In this document: positions 14,914-22,265 of the stretch, in pieces | Layout: each line of letters opens with the position of its first letter | Numbering within the stretch: the stretch's first letter is position 1 | The notes under the pieces: generated by a model | What the model saw: only the letters and a program-made list of their open reading frames with translations | Told to the model about the DNA's origin: nothing | Databases searched by the model: none | Program-made: the position numbers and the translations under genes | NCBI GenBank assembly: GCA_002368865.1 | Contig: DFDT01000027.1 | Location: 1-22,265, forward strand | Length of the DNA stretch: 22,265 nucleotides | Direction of reading: 5' to 3' | Source of the DNA: Lachnospiraceae bacterium UBA3821 | Lineage (GTDB): Bacteria > Bacillota > Clostridia > Lachnospirales > Lachnospiraceae

Positions 14914-16443
14914 ATGAGTAATATGAGAGGGATTGACACACCGGTGCGGAAGACCCGCAGGAGGGTGTTCAAAGAGGTGGCGAATCTGGCTTATCATTCC
15001 GAGAATCTCAAAGACGATATGGAGGCGCTGCCCTATAAGATTGTGGACTATGAGGAGTCTGAATACTGGGAGAATGTATATAGGGACCGGGCTGTTATCC
15101 GTGAGCGCATTCGTCTTGCCATGGGAATGAGTTTGCGTCCGGAGGACAGAGACCACCCGGCACATCTAACGCAGGGGCTGGAGGAGAGCAATATTGATGA
15201 GAAATACTATGAGCCGCCTCTGATGCAGGTGATCCCGTCGGCCTGCAATGCCTGTCCGGAGAACCGGTATGAGATCACGGATTCCTGTATGGGGTGCGTG
15301 GCGCATCCCTGCCAGTCGGTATGTCCCAACGGCGCGATCACGATGGTGAAGGGGCGCTCCGTGATCGATCAGGATAAGTGTATCAAGTGCGGAAAATGCA
15401 AGGCAGTCTGCCCCTATGATGCCATTTGTCATAAAGAGCGTCCCTGTAAACACGCCTGTGGAGTAGGTGCGGTAAAATCGGACAAGCGGGGAAGAGCAGT
15501 CATTGATAATGAGATCTGTGTTTCCTGTGGTATGTGTATGGTAAGCTGTCCTTTTGGGGCGATTGCCGATAAATCACAGATCTTCCAGTTGATCCGTGCC
15601 ATGCAGTCCGGCCGCAAGATCATTGCACAGGTGGCGCCTGCATTTGTGGGACAATTTGGGTCAAAAGTGACGCCTGAGATGTTCAAGACAGCGTTGAAGG
15701 AATTGGGGTTTGCGGATGTGTATGAGACAGCGCTGGGCGCAGACGAGGGCTGTATGGCAGAGGCGGAGCACTATGTGAAAGAGGTGGCAAGCGGCAATCA
15801 GGCGTTTGCGTTGACTTCCTGTTGTCCGTCCTGGTCGGTGATGGCAAAGCATCTGTTCCCGGAGACCATCGATAAGATCAGCAATGAGCTGACGCCGATG
15901 GTGGCAACAGCGCGGATCATCAAAAAGGAGCATCCGGATGCGTCGGTTGTGTTTATTGGTCCCTGTGCATCGAAAAAGCTGGAAGCCAGCAGACGTACGG
16001 TGCGATCGGATGTGGATTTTGTGATCACCTTTGAAGAGCTTGCGGGCATGTTTGAGGCAAAGGGAATTCTATTGCATGAAATCCAGGCGATGGATGAGAT
16101 GACTGACGCCAGCGGTGCGGGGCGTGGATACGGCGTTGCAGGCGGCGTGGCATCTGCCATTGAGAAATGTATCAATACCTACTATCCCGGCACGGAAATC
16201 CATATTGAGCATGCGGAGAGCCTGGCGGAATGTAAAAAGATCCTGCTTCTGGCCAAGGCGGGGAAAATGAACGGCTGTCTGATCGAGGGAATGGCATGTC
16301 CCGGAGGCTGTGTGGCCGGTGCAGGAACCAATATTGCAATTCCGCAGGCGGCAAAAGAATTGGATAAATTTAAAAAGGCCGCGAAGGCCGAGGTGCCGGC
16401 AGCGAAAGTAAAAAATGCTGTGGACTTTGAAAATTCACTGTGA
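14914..16443 (+). CDS. [FeFe] hydrogenase, ferredoxin-domain type (group B-like)
   Basis: A 509-residue cytosolic hydrogenase that would reduce protons to H2 with electrons from ferredoxin, or the reverse. An N-terminal region has [4Fe-4S] cysteine sets: C111, C114, C125, C128, C133, C137, then C156/C159/C162/C166 and C202/C205/C208/C212. The H-cluster motifs follow: TSCCPSW (301-307, C303 and C304), GPCASKKLE with C351, and ACPGGC (C462, C466). The second motif has Gly349 where classical HydA enzymes have Met (MPC), which fits the group B forms common in Clostridia. No partner subunits or maturases (HydE, HydF, HydG) are in the window. GGAGG lies 9 bases before the ATG. gltX follows after 40 bases. 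Confidence 0.93.
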   Translation: MSNMRGIDTPVRKTRRRVFKEVANLAYHSENLKDDMEALPYKIVDYEESEYWENVYRDRAVIRERIRLAMGMSLRPEDRDHPAHLTQGLEESNIDEKYYEPPLMQVIPSACNACPENRYEITDSCMGCVAHPCQSVCPNGAITMVKGRSVIDQDKCIKCGKCKAVCPYDAICHKERPCKHACGVGAVKSDKRGRAVIDNEICVSCGMCMVSCPFGAIADKSQIFQLIRAMQSGRKIIAQVAPAFVGQFGSKVTPEMFKTALKELGFADVYETALGADEGCMAEAEHYVKEVASGNQAFALTSCCPSWSVMAKHLFPETIDKISNELTPMVATARIIKKEHPDASVVFIGPCASKKLEASRRTVRSDVDFVITFEELAGMFEAKGILLHEIQAMDEMTDASGAGRGYGVAGGVASAIEKCINTYYPGTEIHIEHAESLAECKKILLLAKAGKMNGCLIEGMACPGGCVAGAGTNIAIPQAAKELDKFKKAAKAEVPAAKVKNAVDFENSL

Positions 16444-16483
16444 TATGATGGATTTTAGTTGAGTAACAGGAGGAAATATCAGA

Positions 16484-17944
16484 ATGACGAAAATCAGAAC
16501 ACGTTACGCCCCCAGTCCCACCGGTCGTATGCATGTGGGAAATCTGCGGTCGGCATTGTATGAATTTTTGATCGCGAAGCATGACGGCGGAGATTTCATG
16601 CTGCGCATCGAGGACACGGATCAGGAGCGTTTTGTTGAGGGGGCTGTGGATATCATTTACCGCACGCTGGAGAAAACCGGGCTGGTACATGATGAAGGTC
16701 CCGATAAGGACGGCGGATATGGTCCTTATGTGCAGAGCGAGCGCATGAAGACCGGAATCTACATGAAATATGCAAAGGAACTGATCGATAAGGGAGAGGC
16801 TTATTATTGTTTCTGCGATAAGGAGCGGCTTGCCACGCTGAAGACTGAGGTGGTAGAGGGCAAAGAGATCAGCATCTATGATAAGCATTGTCTGTCACTC
16901 TCCAAGGAGGAAGTGGAGGCAAATCTGGCTGCTGGCAAGCCTTTTGTCATCCGCCAGAATATCCCCAATGAGGGCACGACCACGTTCCATGATGAGCTTT
17001 ATGGGGACATCACCGTGGAAAACGCGGAGCTGGATGACATGATCCTGATCAAGTCTGACGGCTATCCGACGTACAATTTTGCCAATGTGGTGGATGACCA
17101 TACCATGAATATCACGCATGTGGTGCGGGGAAATGAGTACCTTTCTTCTTCCCCCAAGTATCAGAGACTGTATGATGCTTTTGGCTGGCAGAGTCCGGTT
17201 TACATCCATTTGCCTCTCATCACGGATGAAAATCATAAGAAGCTCTCCAAGAGAAGCGGACATTCCTCTTTTGAGGATCTGTTGGAGCAGGGCTTTGTGA
17301 CGGAGGCGGTTGTGAATTACATTGCGCTTCTGGGGTGGAGTCCGGAAGACAATCGGGAGATCTTTACACTGGACGAGTTGATCAAAGAATTTGATTATCA
17401 CCGTATCAGCAAGTCCCCGGCTGTATTTGACATTGTGAAGCTGAAGTGGATGAACGGCGAGTATATCAAGGCAATGGACTTCGACACTTTCTATGAGATG
17501 GCAGAGCCGTATCTGAAGGCTGCTTTAAAGAAAGACTTTGATCTGAAGAAGATTGCCAATATGGTGAAGACAAGGATCGAGGTGTTCCCGGATATCGCGG
17601 AGCATGTAGATTTCTTTGAGGAATTACCGGAATACAGCGTGGAAATGTATACGCACAAGAAGATGAAGACAAATTCCGAAACTTCTTTGCAGGTATTGAA
17701 GGACATGCTTCCGATTTTGGAGGCGCAGGAGGACTACAGTAATGACGGGCTGTATCAGACTCTTGTAAGCTATGTGGAGGAGAAGGGCGTAAAGAACGGC
17801 TATGTGATGTGGCCGATCCGTACAGCCGTCTCCGGCAAGCAGATGACTCCTGCGGGCGCCACCGAGATCATGGAGGTGCTGGGCAAGGAGGAGTCCCTGC
17901 GACGCATCAGAAAGGGCATCGAACTGCTTGAGCAATCTGTTTAA
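16484..17944 (+). CDS. gltX: Glutamate--tRNA ligase
   Basis: A 486-residue class I aminoacyl-tRNA synthetase charging tRNA-Glu. The ATP-site HIGH motif appears as HVGN (17-20) in [18 protein letters not shown] and KMSKS as KLSKR (253-257). Both forms are ordinary in clostridial Glt[35 protein letters not shown] and the C-terminal anticodon-binding helices are in place. Whether it also charges tRNA-Gln (non-discriminating form) cannot be decided here, since no gatCAB or glnS is visible. AGGAGG precedes ATG 16484 by 11 bases. The following helicase gene overlaps its 3' end by 17 bases. Confidence 0.96.
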   Translation: MTKIRTRYAPSPTGRMHVGNLRSALYEFLIAKHDGGDFMLRIEDTDQERFVEGAVDIIYRTLEKTGLVHDEGPDKDGGYGPYVQSERMKTGIYMKYAKELIDKGEAYYCFCDKERLATLKTEVVEGKEISIYDKHCLSLSKEEVEANLAAGKPFVIRQNIPNEGTTTFHDELYGDITVENAELDDMILIKSDGYPTYNFANVVDDHTMNITHVVRGNEYLSSSPKYQRLYDAFGWQSPVYIHLPLITDENHKKLSKRSGHSSFEDLLEQGFVTEAVVNYIALLGWSPEDNREIFTLDELIKEFDYHRISKSPAVFDIVKLKWMNGEYIKAMDFDTFYEMAEPYLKAALKKDFDLKKIANMVKTRIEVFPDIAEHVDFFEELPEYSVEMYTHKKMKTNSETSLQVLKDMLPILEAQEDYSNDGLYQTLVSYVEEKGVKNGYVMWPIRTAVSGKQMTPAGATEIMEVLGKEESLRRIRKGIELLEQSV

Positions 17945-19868
17945 CGGACTGAATGAGGCACAGCGGCAGGCTGTGGCTTTCGGTGAAGGGGCCGCTATGG
18001 TGTTAGCGGCTCCCGGATCCGGGAAAACAACAATTTCCGTCAAAAGAATTCTTTATCTGATTCAGATACAAAAAATCCCTCCGGAAGAAATTTTAATGGT
18101 TACTTTTACGAAAGAGGCAGCGCTTTCCATGCAGAATCGCTTTCAGGCACTTTATGCGGAAATGCAATGCGACAGCAGTGACATACCTGCATCTGTGCCG
18201 GTGAATTTCGGAACCTTTCACTCTGTTTTCTATCATATTCTGATCAAATCCCACTATCCCGCAGCGAATCAAATTTTGTCCGTATCACAGAAACGGGAGA
18301 TCATGCAGGCAATCCTGAAAGAAAGAGCCATTGAAAAAACAGGACACTATGAATTTGAAACGCTGAAAGCCCAGGCCGGAGATTGCCTGACCGCTGTGGG
18401 GTTCTATAAGAATACCTTGGACATAGAAAAAGCAAAACGATCATTGCCTGCGGAGGGCCGGGATGATTTTCCCGTGATCCTGCAGCGTTACCGGGAAAAG
18501 TGCAGGGAGGCGGGCGGCCTTGATTTTGATGATATGGTATATGAATGTCGGGAACTGCTGATGCGGGACAAGGTGATCCGGGAATACTGGCAGGAACGGT
18601 TTCGCTATATTCTGGTGGATGAATTTCAGGACATCAATCCCATGCAGTACGAAGTGCTGAAGCTCTTGGGGCAAAAGCATGGCAATGTGTTTGCGGTGGG
18701 GGATGAGGATCAGGCAATCTATGGTTTCAGAGGCTCCGATCCGGATTGTGTCAGACGGTTTGTGGAGGAATATGATGCGAGGCAGATCGTATTAAATGCC
18801 AATTACAGAAGTACGGAGGAGATCGTTGCGCTTTCGGAAAAGGTCATTGCGGAGAACAAAAGCCGTTTCCTGCAGAATAAAGGTTCCTATGCGGCGGGAA
18901 AGAATGCAGGGATCCGGGAAAGCGTCCGCTTTGCGAGCTTTGAGACGAGACAGGAAGAATTATCTTATCTGAAAGAGCAGCTGCAAGAGGTGGCTGAAGC
19001 GGGAAACGGCACCTGCGGCGTACTGTTTCGGACCAACAGCGCCATGCAGGGTCTGGCTGTACAGCTCTCCAAAGCAGGAATTCCCTTCGAGATGAAAGAG
19101 AAGACAGGAAATCCTTATGATCATTTTATCATGAAAGATATCATGGCGTATTTAAAGTTGGCGCAGGGAGAGGGCAGCAGAGAACATTTCCTGCGGATCA
19201 TGAACAGACCGCTTCGCTATATCAGCAGAGAGTGTGCAGGAGAAAACAGCAGGATCGATCTGGCGCGGCTGTCCGGGCAGAACGGAAGGGCCGACAAGGA
19301 GCTGCAGAGGCTGAAACAACAGCTGGCGCGCATGCGCGGTATGCCGCCGGCGCTGGCGGTACAATATGTCTGCAAGGCAGTCGGATACGAATTGTATCTG
19401 AGGACGCAAAAAGAGGCGGGGAAACATCTGGAGGAATGGCTGGAAAAACTGGATTTTTACAAAGAAGATGCCAGGAATTATCCCAATGTGGCAGAGTGGG
19501 AACGGGCACAGCGGCTGTATGAGTCGAGACTGGAAGAATGCAGAAGAGCCATGGGAGCGGATGGCGACTCCTGCATCTTTCTGATGACGGTGCATGCTTC
19601 CAAGGGCTTGGAATTTGACCGGGTGTATCTTCCGGATTGCAATGAGAAATATTATCCCCACGGCAGTATGCCGGATGCAGATACGGTGGAAGAGGAGCGC
19701 AGGATCTTTTATGTGGCGATGACAAGGGCAAAAAAATACCTGGAACTTCTCTGTACCACCGGTACCAAAGAACGTCCCAGGCTGATCTCACGGTTTTTAA
19801 ATCCGATCATTCATCAATTAACTCATCAAACTCACTGTTGTCCAGATACTCATCAAAAGCATCCGTAA
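17928..19868 (+). CDS. UvrD/PcrA-type superfamily 1 DNA helicase
   Basis: A 646-residue ATP-dependent 3'-5' helicase. SF1 motifs in order: Walker [10 protein letters not shown] (27-35), GTFHS (95-99), DEFQD (231-235), [14 protein letters not shown] (267-280), NYRST (292-296), [10 protein letters not shown] (564-573) and the [16 protein letters not shown] motif VI (588-603). No nuclease domain is visible. It is shorter than PcrA or UvrD (about 720-770) but similar to the compact UvrD-like helicases of Clostridia. The start is TTG 17928, inside the end of gltX; AAAGG lies 12 bases upstream, and no good ATG is closer to the motifs. The last ~20 residues (from about 627, [10 protein letters not shown]) are read from the antisense of the DUF1292 gene end. 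Confidence 0.9.
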   Translation: MSNLFNGLNEAQRQAVAFGEGAAMVLAAPGSGKTTISVKRILYLIQIQKIPPEEILMVTFTKEAALSMQNRFQALYAEMQCDSSDIPASVPVNFGTFHSVFYHILIKSHYPAANQILSVSQKREIMQAILKERAIEKTGHYEFETLKAQAGDCLTAVGFYKNTLDIEKAKRSLPAEGRDDFPVILQRYREKCREAGGLDFDDMVYECRELLMRDKVIREYWQERFRYILVDEFQDINPMQYEVLKLLGQKHGNVFAVGDEDQAIYGFRGSDPDCVRRFVEEYDARQIVLNANYRSTEEIVALSEKVIAENKSRFLQNKGSYAAGKNAGIRESVRFASFETRQEELSYLKEQLQEVAEAGNGTCGVLFRTNSAMQGLAVQLSKAGIPFEMKEKTGNPYDHFIMKDIMAYLKLAQGEGSREHFLRIMNRPLRYISRECAGENSRIDLARLSGQNGRADKELQRLKQQLARMRGMPPALAVQYVCKAVGYELYLRTQKEAGKHLEEWLEKLDFYKEDARNYPNVAEWERAQRLYESRLEECRRAMGADGDSCIFLMTVHASKGLEFDRVYLPDCNEKYYPHGSMPDADTVEEERRIFYVAMTRAKKYLELLCTTGTKERPRLISRFLNPIIHQLTHQTHCCPDTHQKHP

Positions 19869-20124
19869 CCTTTTCGTATTCCTCGTCATCCTCAATGTAG
19901 ATCAGCTCCGGTTCCTCATTGGGATCATCGGGATTCTCACTGTAACCGTAGAACCAGACTTCTCCGTCGTTATTCTCCCCCTTTTCGTCCAGAGGCAGAA
20001 GGACGATATAATCTTTTTCTTCAACGGTGAGGATCGTGATCACGGCACAATTCACCTTGGAACCGTCCTCCAACTCCAGTTCCACGGTCATTTCTTCATC
20101 TTCATAATCCTTATTTTCTGCCAT
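19807..20124 (-). CDS. DUF1292 family protein
   Basis: A 105-residue, very acidic protein of the DUF1292 family (YrzB of B. subtilis), function unknown. Sequence features: alternating beta-strand pattern ELELEDGSKVNCAVITILTV, EKDYIVLLPLDE, then an acidic half with ENPDDPNEEPELIYIEDDEEY and ...[16 protein letters not shown] at the end. It is the only minus-strand gene. AAGGAG lies 5 bases before its start codon. The 3' end overlaps the helicase 3' end tail-to-tail by 62 bases, so transcripts from both would be complementary there. Its own promoter candidate lies at 20188-20216. Confidence 0.9.
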   Translation of the reverse strand: MAENKDYEDEEMTVELELEDGSKVNCAVITILTVEEKDYIVLLPLDEKGENNDGEVWFYGYSENPDDPNEEPELIYIEDDEEYEKVTDAFDEYLDNSEFDELIDE

Positions 20125-20187
20125 ATAAGCTCCTTTCTTTTACAACCGCCCAGACCTATGAACGGTTAGCATTATTTTGATAATTTC

Positions 20188-20216
20188 ATTATAATTGCTT
20201 GTGAAAATTTGCGCAA
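20188..20216 (-). promoter_or_regulatory. Candidate promoter for the DUF1292 gene
   Basis: On the minus strand, TTGCGC (complement of 20211-20216), a 17-base spacer and TATAAT (complement of 20188-20193). The start would be near 20181, giving a leader of about 57 bases. Its spacer overlaps the -35 of the divergent plus-strand promoter. Confidence 0.45.
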
Positions 20217-20227
20217 TACGGTATAAT
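20199..20227 (+). promoter_or_regulatory. Promoter for the GH13-like gene
   Basis: TTGTGA (20199-20204), a 17-base spacer and a perfect TATAAT (20222-20227). Transcription would begin near 20234, about 28 bases before ATG 20262. Confidence 0.6.
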
Positions 20228-20261
20228 AAAAATATCTTTTGTTGTTAGGTGGTGAGAAAAA

Positions 20262-22223
20262 ATGTTTTCAAACTACATTAAGCCATATCCGTTAGGCGCA
20301 TATGAGGAGGACGGTGCGATCCGTTTTTCATTCATTTCGAAAAAAAGCGACTGCGGTGTGTTGATCTACGATAAAAAAAGCAGAAAAAGGCTTTATAAAC
20401 TGCCTTTTACCGATAAGGAAAGAGTGGGTAATATCCATTGCAAATGCTTTAGGGAACTTCCGGCAGATCAGATTTCCTATCAGTTTTACGAGGAAAACCG
20501 CATTGTACCGGATCCCAACGCCAGAATGTTCGATCAGAAATACCCCTATGGAAAAGAACGGAAATTGCAGGATTTGAAAGCAATCATTCCAAAAACGGAA
20601 TTTGACTGGCAGGATGATGTGAGACCTCGTATTCCTTATGAGGACTGCGTTTGCTATTGTGCGCATGTAAGAGGTTTCACCAGACATGCTTCCTCAGGGG
20701 TGACACATCGGGGAACTTTTGCGGGGTTGGCAGAAAAGTTGGATTATCTGAAACAGACCGGGATCACCACCGTGGAATTACAACCAATCTATGAGTTTAC
20801 TGAGATTCCCACGGAGGAGGAGCGTAGAGCGGAACTGGGTATGCACGATGCGTCGCATATGCCCGGGGCTGCGGATCTGGACAGGTTGGTGCCGAAAAAA
20901 ATCAATTATTGGGGTTATAAACAGGGATACTATTATGCCCCCAAGGCTTCCTATGCCGCGGGAGATGATGCCTGTAGGGAATTTAAGGAGATGGTACATG
21001 CTTTTCATCAGAGGGGCATGGAGGTTGTGTTGCAGCTCTACTTTCCCAAGGGCTTTACGGCGCCGGAGATCATTTATGTGCTCCGTTATTGGGTTTTGGA
21101 GTATCGGGTAGATGGTTTCCATCTGATGGGACCGGATATTGCGGCGGATGTGATCGCATCGGAGCCGATGCTGGCGGAGACGAAGCTGTGGTATTATTAT
21201 TTTGACACAGACAGGCTTTATGGGCGGGATGAGATGCCGGAGTACCGGAATCTGGCCGCTTACAGCGACGAATATATTTATTCTATGCGGAAATATCTTA
21301 AGGGTGACGAAAATATGTTGGAGACAGTGCTCACCCAGATGCGTAAGATTCCGCCCAAAATGGGCAGGATCCATTATATGAGCAATTATTTTGGTCTGAC
21401 GCTGAAGGATATGGTCTGCTATGAGCGGAAGCATAATGAGGCGAACGGTGAGGACAACCGGGACGGCAATGATTTTAACGGCAGCTGGAACTGTGGGGAA
21501 GAGGGACCGAGCAAGCGCAAGAAAGTACAGGCGCTCCGCAACAAACAGATCCGGAATGCCATGACAATGCTTATGATGTCCCAGTCCACCCCTTTGATCT
21601 TCATGGGGGATGAGTTTGGCAATTCCCAGAGGGGGAATAACAATCCGTATTGTCAGGATAACAATGTGACATGGCTGGATTGGAATGATCTGAAAAAGAA
21701 CGAAAGTATTTATGCTTTCTGGAAGAAGATGGTGGAGCTGCGCAGGGAACATGCCGTTTTGCGGCCGGCAAAAGAAAACCGGATCATGGACTATCTGTCC
21801 TGCGGCTACCCGGATCTGTCTTATCACGGTGAAAATGCATGGCGTCCCCGCATGGAGAGCTATAACCGGCATATTGGGATTATGTATTGTGGGAAATATG
21901 CAAAGAATACCAAAGGTGAGGAGGACACATTTCTTTACTTTGCATTAAACATGTATTGGGAAAAGAGAAATCTTGCCATGCCGAAACTGCCTGCGGGCAT
22001 GAAGTGGAAGCTGGTGCTGTCCACGGAGGAAATGCCGCCTGCGACCGGGATCGAGGAGCTTCCCGGGGGAACAGCGTCGGCGGATCATGAAAAAACCACC
22101 GATGAGATCAAGGAGAGCAAGATCCAGGTTCCGCCGCGCAGCTGTATGATCTATGTGGGTGTACCGGTTGCGCCGGACAAAAAGAAGCGCAAAAAACGGG
22201 ATCCAGGGGTGCAAAATGCATAA
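20262..22223 (+). CDS. Glycogen-debranching-enzyme-like GH13 protein lacking catalytic residues
   Basis: A 653-residue protein of the GlgX/isoamylase type: an N-terminal beta-sandwich like CBM48, then a TIM-barrel region with YCAHVRGFT (132-140), INYWGY (214-219), KHNEANGEDNRDG (400-412), SWNCGEEGP, MGDEFGNSQRGNNNPYCQDN and WLDWND. The catalytic positions are altered: the nucleophile motif VDGFRFD is VDGFHLM (283-289), so Asp becomes M289 and the invariant Arg becomes H287; the acid/base motif AEPWD is YYYFD, with Y312; HDG is YFG, with F377; region I DVVxNH is QLYFPK (268-273). About 50 residues usually present between regions I and II are missing. It is probably non-catalytic, perhaps glucan-binding or regulatory. 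ATG 20262 follows GGTGG. It ends with a Lys/Arg-rich tail. Confidence 0.88.
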   Translation: MFSNYIKPYPLGAYEEDGAIRFSFISKKSDCGVLIYDKKSRKRLYKLPFTDKERVGNIHCKCFRELPADQISYQFYEENRIVPDPNARMFDQKYPYGKERKLQDLKAIIPKTEFDWQDDVRPRIPYEDCVCYCAHVRGFTRHASSGVTHRGTFAGLAEKLDYLKQTGITTVELQPIYEFTEIPTEEERRAELGMHDASHMPGAADLDRLVPKKINYWGYKQGYYYAPKASYAAGDDACREFKEMVHAFHQRGMEVVLQLYFPKGFTAPEIIYVLRYWVLEYRVDGFHLMGPDIAADVIASEPMLAETKLWYYYFDTDRLYGRDEMPEYRNLAAYSDEYIYSMRKYLKGDENMLETVLTQMRKIPPKMGRIHYMSNYFGLTLKDMVCYERKHNEANGEDNRDGNDFNGSWNCGEEGPSKRKKVQALRNKQIRNAMTMLMMSQSTPLIFMGDEFGNSQRGNNNPYCQDNNVTWLDWNDLKKNESIYAFWKKMVELRREHAVLRPAKENRIMDYLSCGYPDLSYHGENAWRPRMESYNRHIGIMYCGKYAKNTKGEEDTFLYFALNMYWEKRNLAMPKLPAGMKWKLVLSTEEMPPATGIEELPGGTASADHEKTTDEIKESKIQVPPRSCMIYVGVPVAPDKKKRKKRDPGVQNA

Positions 22224-22265
22224 ATTACAGGCTGCATGGAAGCATTTTAAGACAATCACATATCA
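22216..22265 (+). CDS. Start of a further gene, possibly DUF5662 family (partial)
   Basis: An open frame from ATG 22216 to the window end encodes MHKLQAAWKHFKTITY. It overlaps the end of the GH13-like gene by 8 bases and has AGGGG about 6 bases upstream. The start resembles the N-terminus of DUF5662 proteins (KHFKTIT followed by a his-rich region), but 16 residues are too few to be sure. The rest lies outside the window. Confidence 0.5.
   Translation, partial: MHKLQAAWKHFKTITY

Noticed and set aside
16484..17944. HVGN in place of the HIGH motif in GltX as an anomaly
   Set aside because: From memory this form is common in clostridial glutamyl-tRNA synthetases, and KLSKR and the rest are normal.
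20778..21872. A 364-codon open frame on the minus strand
   Set aside because: It lies wholly inside the GH13-like gene, has no recognisable domain or ribosome binding site, and its His/Ile/Arg-rich composition is typical of an antisense shadow.

Overview
The window looks like a chromosomal housekeeping segment from an anaerobic Firmicute of the class Clostridia, most likely Lachnospiraceae. The reasons are the minC-minD-minE-rodA-mgsA gene order, the HlyD-like/YggS/SepF cluster, a monomeric ferredoxin-type [FeFe] hydrogenase, a clostridial-type GltX, DUF1292 and (probably) DUF5662 proteins, and purine-rich AGGAGG-type ribosome binding sites. I see no tRNA, rRNA, CRISPR array, insertion sequence or phage gene. 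All genes are on the + strand except one DUF1292 gene.

Layout. 1-3888: a cell-shape and division operon: end of minC, then minD, minE, rodA, mgsA (methylglyoxal synthase) and a lipoprotein D-Ala-D-Ala carboxypeptidase. 3909-4487: two staggered promoters, a small P-loop protein, and a terminator. 4511-7188: an orphan HlyD-like membrane protein, the PLP-binding protein YggS, and the Z-ring anchor SepF, closed by a second terminator. 7250-9822: a tight aroB-lspA-RluD-type pseudouridine synthase run. 9902-14193: a promoter driving a cytidylate-kinase-like protein and two tandem paralogous PAS/GGDEF/GAF proteins, which looks like a signalling unit. 14299-19868: 5-formyl-THF cyclo-ligase, [FeFe] hydrogenase, gltX and a UvrD-type helicase. 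19807-22265: a DUF1292 gene facing the helicase, a shared divergent promoter region, a glycogen-debranching-enzyme-like protein, and the first codons of a further gene.

The most striking observations are two enzymes with altered catalytic residues. The GH13 debranching-enzyme-like protein (20262-22223) keeps the family scaffold but appears to have lost all three catalytic carboxylates and other invariant residues, so it is probably a pseudoenzyme. The MgsA protein has Glu at the two positions equivalent to the catalytic Asp71 and Asp101 of the E. coli enzyme. Also notable are the tandem GGDEF paralogues with a C-terminal GAF-like domain and no I-site, and three hairpins placed so close upstream of genes that little or no room is left for a promoter.

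All assignments come from reading motifs and gene order by eye; no database search was run.
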